This document shows, in pieces, positions 1 to 8,940 of a stretch of 64,000 nucleotides of DNA. Numbering within the stretch: position 1 is the stretch's first letter; each line of letters begins with the position of its first letter. Position numbers and translations under genes: made by a program. Source of the stretch: UBA1756 sp045130235 (GTDB lineage Bacteria; Bacteroidota; Bacteroidia; Bacteroidales; WCHB1-69); the NCBI GenBank assembly GCA_045130235.1, contig JBGUPJ010000021.1:62001-126000 (forward strand). Direction: 5' to 3'. The notes under the pieces are model-generated. The model saw only the letters and a program-made list of their open reading frames with translations, had not been told where the DNA came from and searched no databases.

Positions 1-258
1 GGTGAGCCGGCGGGCATGATAGAACTTCTCGGAGGTGGAGAACAACGTGCCGGCGGTCAGTGTGATTTCAGGCTTGGCGGTGCGGGTCACCTGGTCGCAG
101 CTCTCCCCGTCAATGCCGATAGAAGTCACCCCCACCGTGTGCCCCATGCGACTGCATCCCCGCAGCACATAATTCAAGCACTCCGTCTTTCCGGTGTTCT
201 TCTCCATCCCTACAACGGCTACCGATTTGTATCTGCTAACTTCTTCTATTATAGACAT
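1..258 (-). CDS. P-loop protein, probable lysine aminomutase reactivase subunit (KamB-like), 5' fragment
   Basis: An open frame of 86 codons begins at an ATG at position 258 and runs off the left edge of the window, so only the N-terminus is visible. Residues about 16-24 read GMEKNTGKT, a Walker A/P-loop variant, followed by a stretch with a second motif around SIGIDGES. From memory this resembles the N-terminus of KamB, an ATPase subunit that reactivates the B12-dependent lysine 5,6-aminomutase in lysine-fermenting bacteria. The presence of kamA about 17 kb away fits that pathway, but the family call is inference from a short fragment. It could equally be another P-loop GTPase/ATPase. It follows mreB on the same strand but is separated from it by a clear terminator. 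Confidence 0.5.
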   Translation of the reverse strand, partial: MSIIEEVSRYKSVAVVGMEKNTGKTECLNYVLRGCSRMGHTVGVTSIGIDGESCDQVTRTAKPEITLTAGTLFSTSEKFYHARRLT

Positions 259-322
259 ATAAATACTTCCAACTGGATTTGCAAAGATAGAATAATTTTG
301 CGAAATAAGGGCGACGAAGGAT

Positions 323-347
323 AAAAAAAGGCCGCTGGTGGGCGGCC
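323..347 (-). terminator. Rho-independent terminator of mreB
   Basis: Read on the minus strand, a perfect 6-bp stem GGCCGC/GCGGCC (330-335 and 342-347, six-base loop) is followed directly by seven T residues (323-329). It lies 20 bases past the mreB stop codon and insulates mreB from the KamB-like gene. Confidence 0.85.
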
Positions 348-366
348 TGGCTTATCGTATGTTTTT

Positions 367-1395
367 TTATTTCATCAGGAAGGGGAACTTGTCGATGTTC
401 TTGAGGGCGATGCCTGTGCCTCGTGCGACAGCCATCAGCGGGTTGTCTGCGATGTGCACGGGGAGGTGGGTCATCTGTGAGATACGCTTGTCGAGACCGC
501 GTAGCAGTGCGCCACCACCTGCGATGTGGATACCATTCTTATAAATATCCACACACATTTCCGGAGGTGTACTCTCCAACGTGCTCTTGATGGCACTCTC
601 AATTTCAGAGATGGAATGATCCAATGCTTGGGCGATCTCCCGATAGTTGACTTTCACCGATACTGGAAGTCCCTGCACAAGGTCACGTCCTTGAACCTCA
701 TAGTCTTCCGGCGGGTCTTCCAAGTCCTCAATAGCCGAGCCGACTTTGATCTTGATACGTTCGGCCGTAGGTTCTCCGATGGAAAGGTTGTGTTTGCGAC
801 GCATATAGTCGATGATGTTGTCGTTGAACTCGTCGCCAGCAGTTTTGCTGGAACGGCAGGTCACGATACCACCGAGCGCGATGACCGCCACTTCACTGGT
901 ACCACCTCCAATGTCAACAATCATGTTTCCGTCTTCATTCAACACATCCAGACCTATACCAATGGCAGCGGCCATCGGTTCATGGATGAGACGCACCTCT
1001 TTCGCTCCAGCCTGTTCAGCCGAGTCGCGCACGGCGCGTTTCTCCACCTCTGTAATACCAGAGGGGATACAGATAACCATTTTAAGAGCTGGCGGGAACA
1101 GATGGCCTTTCAAGCCAGGCATTGCCTTGATGAACTCTTTGAGCATCATTTCCGTAGCTTGGAAATTGGCGATAACGCCATCCTTCAGCGGACGAATGGT
1201 TTGAATCTCTTCGTGGGTCTTGCCATGCATCATCTGGGCTTTTGTGCCCACTGCCTTCACCTGTTTGGTGTTTTTATCAAGGGCGATAATGGAAGGCTCG
1301 TTGACCACCAACTGGTCATTGAGCAAAATAATGGTGTTGGCAGTCCCTAAATCAATTGCGATTTCTTTTGTAAATAAAGAAGATAAACGGCGCAT
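367..1395 (-). CDS. mreB: MreB, rod shape-determining actin homologue
   Basis: Encodes a 342-residue bacterial actin that polymerises on the inner face of the cytoplasmic membrane and directs lateral wall synthesis. The actin-fold nucleotide motifs are all visible: phosphate-1 loop IDLGTANT near residue 15, phosphate-2 loop VDIGGGTSE near residue 160, and the adenosine loop HIAGGGALL near residue 290. Length matches the family (about 335-347). The start ATG at 1395 is followed by the usual short basic N-terminus. What is odd is the context: mreC, mreD, pbp2 and rodA, which usually follow mreB, are absent and a terminator sits right behind it. This may therefore be a second or relocated copy. 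Confidence 0.95.
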   Translation of the reverse strand: MRRLSSLFTKEIAIDLGTANTIILLNDQLVVNEPSIIALDKNTKQVKAVGTKAQMMHGKTHEEIQTIRPLKDGVIANFQATEMMLKEFIKAMPGLKGHLFPPALKMVICIPSGITEVEKRAVRDSAEQAGAKEVRLIHEPMAAAIGIGLDVLNEDGNMIVDIGGGTSEVAVIALGGIVTCRSSKTAGDEFNDNIIDYMRRKHNLSIGEPTAERIKIKVGSAIEDLEDPPEDYEVQGRDLVQGLPVSVKVNYREIAQALDHSISEIESAIKSTLESTPPEMCVDIYKNGIHIAGGGALLRGLDKRISQMTHLPVHIADNPLMAVARGTGIALKNIDKFPFLMK

Positions 1396-1496
1396 TGTGT
1401 TTTTAGATTTGAGATTGCAAAGGTTATATTTTTAATTCGATTTTTTTACGGCCGTTTCCTACTTTTGTTTCAATTTTTTTGAAATTTTTTCTGAAA

Positions 1497-2555
1497 CTAC
1501 TCCTCAACGGTTGTCTCGTTGCCTGCTGAAAGCACTTCCGGGTTCTTCACCTTGACTGCCATTCCGTTGTTGAGCTTGGTTTGGCCGGTAGTTACCACAA
1601 ATGATCCGCTCTCCACACCGGAGGTGAGCTCGTAGCGGTCGCCCATGCGACGGCCCAGTGTTACTTTTTGGTAGGAAACTTTACCATCCTGATATACATA
1701 TACATAACGGTCTCCGGAGCCCTGCTGCTTGATGATGCACTGGTCGGGAATGACCACATGCTGCGCTGTTCCGTAGTTCATGGTGACATGGGCGTACATG
1801 CCCGGACGGATCTTGGCGTTGGCATTGGACAGCGTGATTTCAACCGGGAAGGTGTGAGTGCGAGTGTCAATGGTGGGGTAGAGGAGCGTCACCTTGCCGG
1901 TAAATTCTTCATCCTCAAAAACCTCAATTTTGACTTTGGCGGTCATGCCCAATTTCACCTGCTTGTATTGGCTCTCCGACACATTGATGAGGATTTTCAC
2001 AGGGGTAATCTGTTGCACCTGAAGAATCGGATTGCCGGCGTAGATGTCGCCGCTGTCGTAGTTGCGTAAGGTCACCACACCGTTCAGCGGGCTGGTGAGG
2101 GTGGTGTTGACGATGGTGTTCTGGTAGTTGCTGCGGAGCACATCCAACTGCGCCTTCTGCGCGTCCCAGTCCGACTTGGAGATGCCGCCCGCTTTGTAGA
2201 GCTCGTCAATGCGCTTGAAGGAGGTCTCCATATTGTCGAGCTGCGTCTTCAGGTTGGCCTCGTTGGTGGCATCCATGGAAACCAATTTCTGACCTTTCTT
2301 CACCATATCGCCCACCTCCACATAGATGGCATCGATTCTGCCCGCAATAGTGGGGGCGATGTTGTTGGTGGCTTCGGCCTGCACCACCGCCGTGTATTCG
2401 TACAGCTGGTCAACATCTTCTGTGGTGACCTGTGCTAGTGTCACCTGCTGTTCCTTCTGGGTGGCCTCGGCCTTGTTTTCCTCTTTCTTGCTGCATCCGA
2501 CTGCCATAACGGAGACGAGTGCCAAAAGCATGAGATTTTTTGTGATGTTTTTCAT
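1497..2555 (-). CDS. Periplasmic adaptor (membrane fusion protein) of an efflux system, lipoprotein
   Basis: A 352-residue RND/MFP-family adaptor that would bridge an inner-membrane pump to the outer-membrane channel. A lipoprotein signal peptide ends in AVGC (Cys21), so the protein is probably anchored by lipid. The biotinyl-lipoyl-like halves flank a short alpha-hairpin (residues about 85-150). The sequence after residue 150 (TSPLNGVVTLRNYDSGD) is the second lipoyl half, followed by beta-barrel and membrane-proximal domains ending around residue 340. It lies 24 bases downstream of the tolC-like gene and is surely co-transcribed with it. No RND permease follows: the next gene is mreB. The pump must be encoded elsewhere or have been lost. 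Confidence 0.9.
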   Translation of the reverse strand: MKNITKNLMLLALVSVMAVGCSKKEENKAEATQKEQQVTLAQVTTEDVDQLYEYTAVVQAEATNNIAPTIAGRIDAIYVEVGDMVKKGQKLVSMDATNEANLKTQLDNMETSFKRIDELYKAGGISKSDWDAQKAQLDVLRSNYQNTIVNTTLTSPLNGVVTLRNYDSGDIYAGNPILQVQQITPVKILINVSESQYKQVKLGMTAKVKIEVFEDEEFTGKVTLLYPTIDTRTHTFPVEITLSNANAKIRPGMYAHVTMNYGTAQHVVIPDQCIIKQQGSGDRYVYVYQDGKVSYQKVTLGRRMGDRYELTSGVESGSFVVTTGQTKLNNGMAVKVKNPEVLSAGNETTVEE

Positions 2556-2579
2556 ATTATAATAATGTCTTGTTATTCA

Positions 2580-3908
2580 CTATTTTTCTTGTCCCATCAG
2601 CGCCTCCAATTCGGTTTTGGCGGTCAGGAAGTTATAAATCGACTGGTGGTACAGCAGCTGCGATTGTGTGAGGGCCAGTTCGGCCGAGTTGAGGTCCAAC
2701 CAGGTGGCCATTCCCACCTCGAATTGTTTCTGCACGATGTCGTATGCCCGCTGCGCCTGCATCATCGTCTCCTTGTTGGAGGTCACATCTTCCAAAGCGT
2801 TGCGGATGTTCGACAGGTTGTTGTTCACGCTCACCCGCAGGTTGTTCTCCACATATTTCCGCTGTTCATCCAAGTTCTCAATCGCTAAACGGGTCTCTTT
2901 GATTTTGTAGGAGGTGCCGATCCACGAGGTGATGGGCACGTTGAGCGACAATCCTACCACTGCGTAGGGGAACCAGTTGTAGTCGGCAAACTTGAAGTCG
3001 TTCGACATGGTCATGTATTGCGCACTTCCGCTGAAAACCAATGTGGGACAAGCCGATGCCTTGATGAGTTTCACGCTCATGTCAAGACTGTTTTTCGACA
3101 AGTCGAGCTGCTGTAGGTCGCTATTGTTCGACAGGGATACGTTCTGTGCTTCAGGTACTTGGTAACTGAGCATCTCGTTTTCAAAGTCCGACAGTTGACC
3201 ATCGAAGATGATGGGCTCGTTCACATCCACCCCGATGAGAACTTTCAGCATCATGGTGGCGAGCTGCACGGTGTTCTCCGCGGCGGTGAGCTGCGGTTTT
3301 TGGTTTTTCACCTGCACGTCGGCACGCAGCTTGTCGAAGTCGGAGGCCAGCCCCTGCTCGTACTTGGCGTTGATGTTCTGTGCGGTATATTCTACATTTT
3401 CATAATTAACCAGCAGCACTTGGTAGGAGTCTTTGGCCAACAACATGCCGTAGTAGGCTTTCTTCACTTCGTTGACTAACGAAATGCGGGAGGAACGGGC
3501 ACTCTCCATCGCGGCTTCCACATCCAATTGCGAAAGCTTCAGGTTGTACCAGGTGGGTGCGGCTACCAAGGGCAGCGACAAACTGAGACCAGCAGAGTAG
3601 TTGTTGCTGGTTCCCACCTCAATGGTCATCGGATTGCCTCCCATCTCCATGGTCATCTTCTGCTTCTTCACCGTACGCTGGTAACTCCCACTGCCCGACA
3701 CCGTCGGAAACAATGCGGCAATCTGTTCGTCTTTAGAATATTTCTTCGACTCAATGTTGCGATTGGCAATCTTGATGGTGGGATTGTCGTTCAATGCTAT
3801 CTCAATGGCCTGCTGCAAATTAACATGTACAGAGTCCTGTGCCAGTAGTAGGTAAGGGATGAGCAGACATCCGAAAATCAAAAGGCTGCGTCGTATCATA
3901 TTGTTCAT
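2580..3908 (-). CDS. TolC-family outer-membrane efflux channel
   Basis: A 442-residue outer-membrane efflux protein with a Sec signal peptide (cleavage after about residue 23, LLLAQ). The two repeated OEP halves are visible. Each starts with an NPTI- or SNNSDL-type segment followed by long helices (residues about 30-215 and 235-430). The C-terminal half carries the family-typical stretch around residues 395-430 (VGMATWLDLNSAELALTQSQ). It forms the trimeric beta-barrel/alpha-tunnel that accepts substrates from the adaptor encoded just downstream. It is first in a two-gene unit; about 120 bases of AT-rich sequence separate it from the CPBP protease gene upstream, and no clear TAnnTTTG promoter is seen there. 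Confidence 0.92.
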   Translation of the reverse strand: MNNMIRRSLLIFGCLLIPYLLLAQDSVHVNLQQAIEIALNDNPTIKIANRNIESKKYSKDEQIAALFPTVSGSGSYQRTVKKQKMTMEMGGNPMTIEVGTSNNYSAGLSLSLPLVAAPTWYNLKLSQLDVEAAMESARSSRISLVNEVKKAYYGMLLAKDSYQVLLVNYENVEYTAQNINAKYEQGLASDFDKLRADVQVKNQKPQLTAAENTVQLATMMLKVLIGVDVNEPIIFDGQLSDFENEMLSYQVPEAQNVSLSNNSDLQQLDLSKNSLDMSVKLIKASACPTLVFSGSAQYMTMSNDFKFADYNWFPYAVVGLSLNVPITSWIGTSYKIKETRLAIENLDEQRKYVENNLRVSVNNNLSNIRNALEDVTSNKETMMQAQRAYDIVQKQFEVGMATWLDLNSAELALTQSQLLYHQSIYNFLTAKTELEALMGQEK

Positions 3909-4029
3909 GATTATTTCTCTAATTCTTTTTCAAAAATGCCTAATTGCAAGTAACAAATATTTTGTAACGTATAAAATTGAGTTTTCGTTTATCAGATGAC
4001 TGATTTTTATGCATTATTCATAGAAAATT

Positions 4030-4962
4030 TTAAAATGATGAAGTAGAGATGGGAGATTTTTTATGAGAAGTTCTGTAAATGAGATAGATAAGAAATGTGA
4101 GAAAGAGTAAGGCAACGAATGCGGATAAGATGGTGGAAAAAGGGAGGGCAGGTTCGGAAACGTTGCCATGCGAGAGGATGATATGTTGGATGAGAATGGA
4201 TAGGGCATTATGCAAAAAGTGTGCCAATATGGGCAACCAAAGCGAACCGCTCCAAACCAACAGATAACCCAAATAAGCCCCTAACAGCCAGCGCGCTACA
4301 AACCCGTCGATTTGCAGATGGATGGCACTGAAGATGAAGCCCGTAACCCACACTGCGACATGGGTGTTCTTGCACCAGCGGTGAATCAGTTGCTGTAGCG
4401 TCCCCCGGAAAAAGAACTCCTCGCACACCGCTGGCACTAAAGCACATACCAACAAATTGAGTATCAGTGTGATAGTTTGGGTGTCAGAGGTCATTAGTTC
4501 CAGAACTCGGTCGCTGGCAGCCTGCTTTTCATGCATCCATTCCTCCACTCCCGACATGAAACCGGGCCAGGGAATGGCCTTGGTAAGCTCCACCAGCACG
4601 CCCGCCACCGGCAGGATGCAACAGGCCGCCGCCGCTACACACATCATCGTCACTGCCCGTCCTGGCTTTTTGTTGGCACAATTGTAAGAGAACCAGCGCT
4701 TCTGCTGCAGGTACGAGAACAATAATGCGGGGGCTAAAAATACGCCTATCGCATTGAATACCTGCAAGAAACGATAGTAGTGGGCGTCGGGATGCTCCAC
4801 TTTCTGCCCCCAAATGCCGTAAGCAATCAGCATTCCCACAATGCTGATGATAATCCCACATCCGAAGACCAGCATTACCATATATAATAATTGTATGGCT
4901 GGGTGCTTGCCCTCGAGAATGGGTTTGCTCAACAGGGGAGAGGTAGATGGATTATCGTTCAT
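4030..4962 (-). CDS. CPBP-family intramembrane glutamic protease
   Basis: A 310-residue polytopic membrane protein of the CPBP (CAAX protease and bacteriocin-processing, Abi) family. The first conserved motif, EEFFFRG (near residue 180), supplies the paired glutamates and arginine. Motif 2 is represented by FSAIHLQ around residue 215 and motif 3 by LAHFLHNAL around residue 247. About eight hydrophobic segments are visible. Its start codon overlaps the last 11 bases of the upstream PorE-like gene, so the two are translationally coupled. The substrate cannot be inferred from sequence. The C-terminal tail after residue 290 is short and basic. Confidence 0.9.
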   Translation of the reverse strand: MNDNPSTSPLLSKPILEGKHPAIQLLYMVMLVFGCGIIISIVGMLIAYGIWGQKVEHPDAHYYRFLQVFNAIGVFLAPALLFSYLQQKRWFSYNCANKKPGRAVTMMCVAAAACCILPVAGVLVELTKAIPWPGFMSGVEEWMHEKQAASDRVLELMTSDTQTITLILNLLVCALVPAVCEEFFFRGTLQQLIHRWCKNTHVAVWVTGFIFSAIHLQIDGFVARWLLGAYLGYLLVWSGSLWLPILAHFLHNALSILIQHIILSHGNVSEPALPFSTILSAFVALLFLTFLIYLIYRTSHKKSPISTSSF

Positions 4963-6988
4963 AAATCAAAAATACAGTTCTACGGTTTTTGGCACGTCCT
5001 TCTTCGGTGTTGTTGGTGGCGATGGGTTTGCTTTCGCCATAACCTTTATAACGAATTCTGTTCTTGGGTATTCCTTTTTCTATCAAATAGTTATAAACCG
5101 ATTGTGCACGCTTGTCGGAAAGAATCAGATTGTCGTTGTCGTTGCCGATATTGTCTGTGTGACCCTGGATTTCGGCTTTTACGGTGGGATTGTGTTCTAA
5201 AAAGTCGGCGAAGAGGTCAATCAGCCGCTTCGACTCGTCGGTCAGTGTGTAGGAGTTGGTGGCGAAGAAGATGTCGTGCAGGTCGCACACCTTGCCTATC
5301 TCAATGCGTTTCACTTCCGCATCGGAGGTGAGCACCGGTGCAGGTTCGGGATCCACAACCACCATCTTGGTGTCGTAGGCGTACCCTTCCTGCTTGATGT
5401 TGACAATCAAATTCTGCGGTTTCTCTTGGTTCACCTGTGCGGCCACCGCATACTGGCCAGTGTTGGTATTGGCTGTGGTGGTAGCGATGATGTTCGACTC
5501 TTCGTCGCGCAGCTCCACCACCGCACTCACCAGCTCGTGGTCGTCGGTGTTCACCGTTCCCTTCACAATCACCATGCTTTTGGGACGGGCCTCCTCGTAC
5601 AGAGAGAACTCGTAAATGTTCCAATCTTCGGATTCGAGGTTGTTGGATGAGAAGTAGGCGGTTTTGCCGTCCAGACTGACGAAGAAGTCCACGTCGTCGT
5701 TCTCCGAGTTGATGGGGTAGCCGATGTTGACGGGCTTGCTCCACTTGCCGTTTTCATCGAGCTTGGCGTAGTAGATGTCCATGCCGCCGAGGCCTGGGCG
5801 GGCATCGGAGACGGAGGAAGAGAAGTAGAGGGTGCGGCTGTCGGTGTGGAGAAACGGTGACCGTTCGTTGCCTTTGGTGTTGATGATGGGGCCGAGATTG
5901 ACGGGAGTCTGCCAGTTGCCGTTGGCATCGCGTTCGCTCATCCAGATGTCGGAGCCGCCGTACCCTCCCGGCCGGTCGGAGGCGAAAAAGAGGATGTTGC
6001 CGTCGGAGCTGAGCGTCGGCTGCGACTCCCATGAGTTCTCACGGTTCACCTTGTCGCCCAGCGAGCGAGGTTCCGACCACTCCAAGCCGTTCCACTTCGA
6101 GAAAAACAGGTCGTAGTTGGGATACGTGAACTCCTTGCCCTGTTCGTCTTTCCCCCGCACCTCATGTACTGCGGCAAAAATGAGCATGTCGTTGGCCAAG
6201 TTGATGGTGGGACTGCCCTCGCCGCTTGATTCGTTAAAGGGGTAGGGCAGGGGCTTGCCGGTCTCATAGCCGCCGTTGCCAGTTTGTCGGCTGTACGAGA
6301 AGAACTCGCGGTCTGAGGTCTCGTTGCCAAAAGCGGTCTGCTGCGTGTAGGGCTGCCGCCGCGTGAAGTAGAAATACTCCCCGTCGGGCGAGATGGTCGC
6401 CAAGTACTCATCGTACTTCGTCGAAATGCCCGATACCGGCTTCGGGTCGAATGGCACCGGATTGTTGAGCAGCTGAGCAAACACTTTCGACGACTTGATG
6501 ATCTGCTCCGCATGAACAAGCTGCTCCTCGTCTTTCACTAAGTCGGGATTGTCGAGCAGAATCTGCGCATGTTTGATGGCATTGTTGAAATCCTCAATCA
6601 GCCAAGCCACCCGCGCCGCATAGTAATGTATCTCAATCTTGTACTCGGGACACACTGCCGCCATACGGTTGGCAGCCTCTATTCCCTTCTTCGCATCCCG
6701 CTCACTATCAACATAATATCCGTTGATTTTGATGGGCAGAAAATAACTCAGTGCCAGGTAATAGTTCACCTCCAAATGCTCCGGGTACTCCTCCAAAATC
6801 TCATAATAGATGACATTGGCATCCGACTTTTTCCCTGATTTTTGTAGGTCGCGGGCTTTCTGGAACTGCTTGACTACCGACTTGGGGTAACTCTGTACGC
6901 AGGGGTCTTCATTATCATCTTGGGCATGTAGCGAAAAAAATGTCGTGCAGAGCAGCATCCCGATGATGAATGTAAGGCGTCTTTTCAT
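4952..6988 (-). CDS. PorE-like envelope protein (TPR, beta-propeller, CRD, OmpA domains)
   Basis: A 678-residue secreted protein. Domain order: signal peptide (1-22, SLHAQ), TPR-like helices (about 35-175), a PD40/WD40-like beta-propeller with repeated SPDG-, SSDG- and SLDG-type blades (about 190-465), a carboxypeptidase-regulatory-like beta-sandwich (about 475-550), and an OmpA-type peptidoglycan-binding domain (about 565-678; GHTDN, KRAQSV, GYGESKP, NRR). This architecture and length match PorE of the type IX secretion system of Porphyromonas gingivalis (established knowledge), which links the secretion machine to peptidoglycan. Unlike PorE, no lipobox cysteine is seen; the first cysteine after cleavage is Cys30 in an acidic stretch. 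It is followed with 11-bp overlap by the CPBP protease gene. An alternative is a general OmpA/PD40 protein. Confidence 0.8.
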   Translation of the reverse strand: MKRRLTFIIGMLLCTTFFSLHAQDDNEDPCVQSYPKSVVKQFQKARDLQKSGKKSDANVIYYEILEEYPEHLEVNYYLALSYFLPIKINGYYVDSERDAKKGIEAANRMAAVCPEYKIEIHYYAARVAWLIEDFNNAIKHAQILLDNPDLVKDEEQLVHAEQIIKSSKVFAQLLNNPVPFDPKPVSGISTKYDEYLATISPDGEYFYFTRRQPYTQQTAFGNETSDREFFSYSRQTGNGGYETGKPLPYPFNESSGEGSPTINLANDMLIFAAVHEVRGKDEQGKEFTYPNYDLFFSKWNGLEWSEPRSLGDKVNRENSWESQPTLSSDGNILFFASDRPGGYGGSDIWMSERDANGNWQTPVNLGPIINTKGNERSPFLHTDSRTLYFSSSVSDARPGLGGMDIYYAKLDENGKWSKPVNIGYPINSENDDVDFFVSLDGKTAYFSSNNLESEDWNIYEFSLYEEARPKSMVIVKGTVNTDDHELVSAVVELRDEESNIIATTTANTNTGQYAVAAQVNQEKPQNLIVNIKQEGYAYDTKMVVVDPEPAPVLTSDAEVKRIEIGKVCDLHDIFFATNSYTLTDESKRLIDLFADFLEHNPTVKAEIQGHTDNIGNDNDNLILSDKRAQSVYNYLIEKGIPKNRIRYKGYGESKPIATNNTEEGRAKNRRTVFLIYER

Positions 6989-7026
6989 GGTGTTATATTA
7001 TTAAATTATTGATGATCAATAAAGTA

Positions 7027-7770
7027 TTATTTTAAAGAAGGATTCTTTGTGAGGACGTGGAACAATTCTTCAATAGAGGCATTCTTGATGCCGCGTTGGG
7101 CGGCCTGCTCGCGCAAGGTCTCCAAAGTGGCGTCGGCCACAATTTCGCCCTTGTTGATGACGATGGCGCGGCTGCACATGGCCTCTACTTCCTGCATGAT
7201 GTGCGTGGAAAGCAGTACGGTCTTGGTTTTTCCGCACTCTTTGATGAGGTTGCGGATGCCGACCAGTTGGTTAGGGTCGAGGCCGGAGGTGGGCTCGTCC
7301 AGAATCAGCACCTCAGGGTCGGAGATGAGTGCCTGCGCCAGACCCACACGTTGTTTGTAGCCCTTCGACAGTTGGCCGATCTGCTTGTGCATTTCGGGTT
7401 TTAGTCCGGTCATCTCGATGACCTGGTCCACTCGTTGTTTGCGTTTTGACAGCGGCACTTGGCGCAGTCCAGCGATGAATCGGAGAAATTCGGTCACGTA
7501 CATGTCCATATACAGAGGGTTGGCTTCCGACAGGTAGCCGATTTTCTTCCGAAGCTCTAACGAGTCGTTCCAAATGTCAAGCCCGCATACGCTCACGTCG
7601 CCGCTGGTGGGTGGCTGGTAGCAGGTGATAATCTTCATCATGGTGGACTTTCCGGCCCCGTTGGGACCGAGAAAACCGACCACTTCTCCCTTGCCGACCT
7701 CAAAACTCACATCTTTTAAGGCCCACTGTTTGCCGAACTGCTTCGATACTTTATTTACGATGATTGACAT
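7027..7770 (-). CDS. ABC transporter ATP-binding protein, GldA-like
   Basis: A 247-residue ABC ATPase. Visible motifs: Walker A GPNGAGKST (about 34-42), Q-loop region, signature LSKGYKQR (about 133-140), Walker B VLILDEPT (about 155-162) and switch His in LLSTHI. The N-terminal sequence and the overall pattern resemble GldA, the ATPase of the GldAFG transporter needed for gliding in Flavobacterium. It is about 50 residues shorter than typical GldA, ending soon after the D-loop/H-loop region, and no GldF/GldG permease is nearby. It sits 27 bases downstream of the LptF/LptG permease gene and 38 bases before the PorE-like gene. The partner permease is unknown, so the symbol is withheld. Confidence 0.85.
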   Translation of the reverse strand: MSIIVNKVSKQFGKQWALKDVSFEVGKGEVVGFLGPNGAGKSTMMKIITCYQPPTSGDVSVCGLDIWNDSLELRKKIGYLSEANPLYMDMYVTEFLRFIAGLRQVPLSKRKQRVDQVIEMTGLKPEMHKQIGQLSKGYKQRVGLAQALISDPEVLILDEPTSGLDPNQLVGIRNLIKECGKTKTVLLSTHIMQEVEAMCSRAIVINKGEIVADATLETLREQAAQRGIKNASIEELFHVLTKNPSLK

Positions 7771-7797
7771 GATATTGAATGGATATTGTTAGTTGCA

Positions 7798-8922
7798 TTA
7801 TTTGGGAATGGTAAAAAGTAAAAATCCGCTGATACCCAGGTAGATGAGGTTGGGTAGCCAAATAGCCATCGCCGGCGACAGCGACTCCGACACGGCGAAG
7901 ACGGTTGATACCTGCTGCATGAAAATGAAGGTGAACACAAAGAACATCCCGATGAAAAGGTGGACTCCGATGCCGCGCTGCGTTTTTCGTGCCGCCACGC
8001 ACAACCCTAACAGCGTCATCACCACGATGGAGGCGGGATTGGCCACACGCCGGTGCTGCTCTATCTGGTAGCTTTTTACTAACGAGGAGCCTTTTTCCTG
8101 CTCCTTGCGGATGAACTTTTTGAGGTCGCGGTAATTCATGGTGCTCGCTGTCGATACGTCCGGACTGAAGTCTGCTGGCTCGAAGTTGAAAGTGGTGTCT
8201 AACTGCCTGCCGGTTAATAAGTTCTCGTTGCCTTCCGCATCGAAGGTGCGTACCTGATAGTTGTACAGATGCCACCGCATACGACAGGTGTCGTATGTGA
8301 TGCGGTCAGCGCTCAACTTGTAGGAGACGTTCTCCTTCCCGAAAATCTCGTAGGTGAACTTGTCGCCTGCCAGTGCGGCCTTACGCCAGTTCTGTACATA
8401 AACATACGAGTCCTTGGTGTTCTTGAAATGAAAATTCCGCTGCGTGATGGGCGTTGAAACGACCCCTTTTTTGCCATGGAAATATTGATCCTTGAATTCG
8501 TTGAGCCGTGCGTTGGAATCTGGAACCACAAAGTTTGACAGGAAAAGACAGAAGATGCCCAATAAGATGGCCCCCACAATATAGGGCACAATGAAACGGT
8601 AAAAACTTACCCCTCCGTTGAAAAAGGAGATGATTTCGTTGCGCTCCGACAATTTTGAGGTGAACCAGATGACCGAAATGAAGGTGAACAACGGGAAGAA
8701 CAAGGTAACGAAATAGGGGATGAAATTAAGGTAATACCCCGTAATGACCTCTTTCGCAGTGGTGTTGCTGAAATACTGCATGTTCTGCGAGATGTCGAAA
8801 ACGATGATGATCGTCATCAGTAGGGCAATGGCATAGAATACAGAACCGATGAACTTGCGCAAAAGGTACGTGTCCATGATGGTCCATCGCCATGACATCT
8901 TTCTGCTGAACTTCAGTTTCAT
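7798..8922 (-). CDS. LptF/LptG-family permease
   Basis: A 374-residue YjgP/YjgQ-family permease. Three transmembrane helices lie near the N-terminus (about 22-120), then a periplasmic beta-jellyroll (about 130-270), then three C-terminal helices (about 285-374). The N-terminal motif MDTYLLRKF (residue 16 on) is typical of the family, and translation could also start there at 8877. In Gram-negatives LptF and LptG with the LptB ATPase extract lipopolysaccharide from the inner membrane. Bacteroidota usually encode two such genes at different places. An ABC ATPase gene follows 27 bases downstream, but it is GldA-like rather than LptB-like, so a functional pairing is only suggested. Confidence 0.9.
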   Translation of the reverse strand: MKLKFSRKMSWRWTIMDTYLLRKFIGSVFYAIALLMTIIIVFDISQNMQYFSNTTAKEVITGYYLNFIPYFVTLFFPLFTFISVIWFTSKLSERNEIISFFNGGVSFYRFIVPYIVGAILLGIFCLFLSNFVVPDSNARLNEFKDQYFHGKKGVVSTPITQRNFHFKNTKDSYVYVQNWRKAALAGDKFTYEIFGKENVSYKLSADRITYDTCRMRWHLYNYQVRTFDAEGNENLLTGRQLDTTFNFEPADFSPDVSTASTMNYRDLKKFIRKEQEKGSSLVKSYQIEQHRRVANPASIVVMTLLGLCVAARKTQRGIGVHLFIGMFFVFTFIFMQQVSTVFAVSESLSPAMAIWLPNLIYLGISGFLLFTIPK

Positions 8923-8940
8923 CTTCCCCAGATAGGTGTT

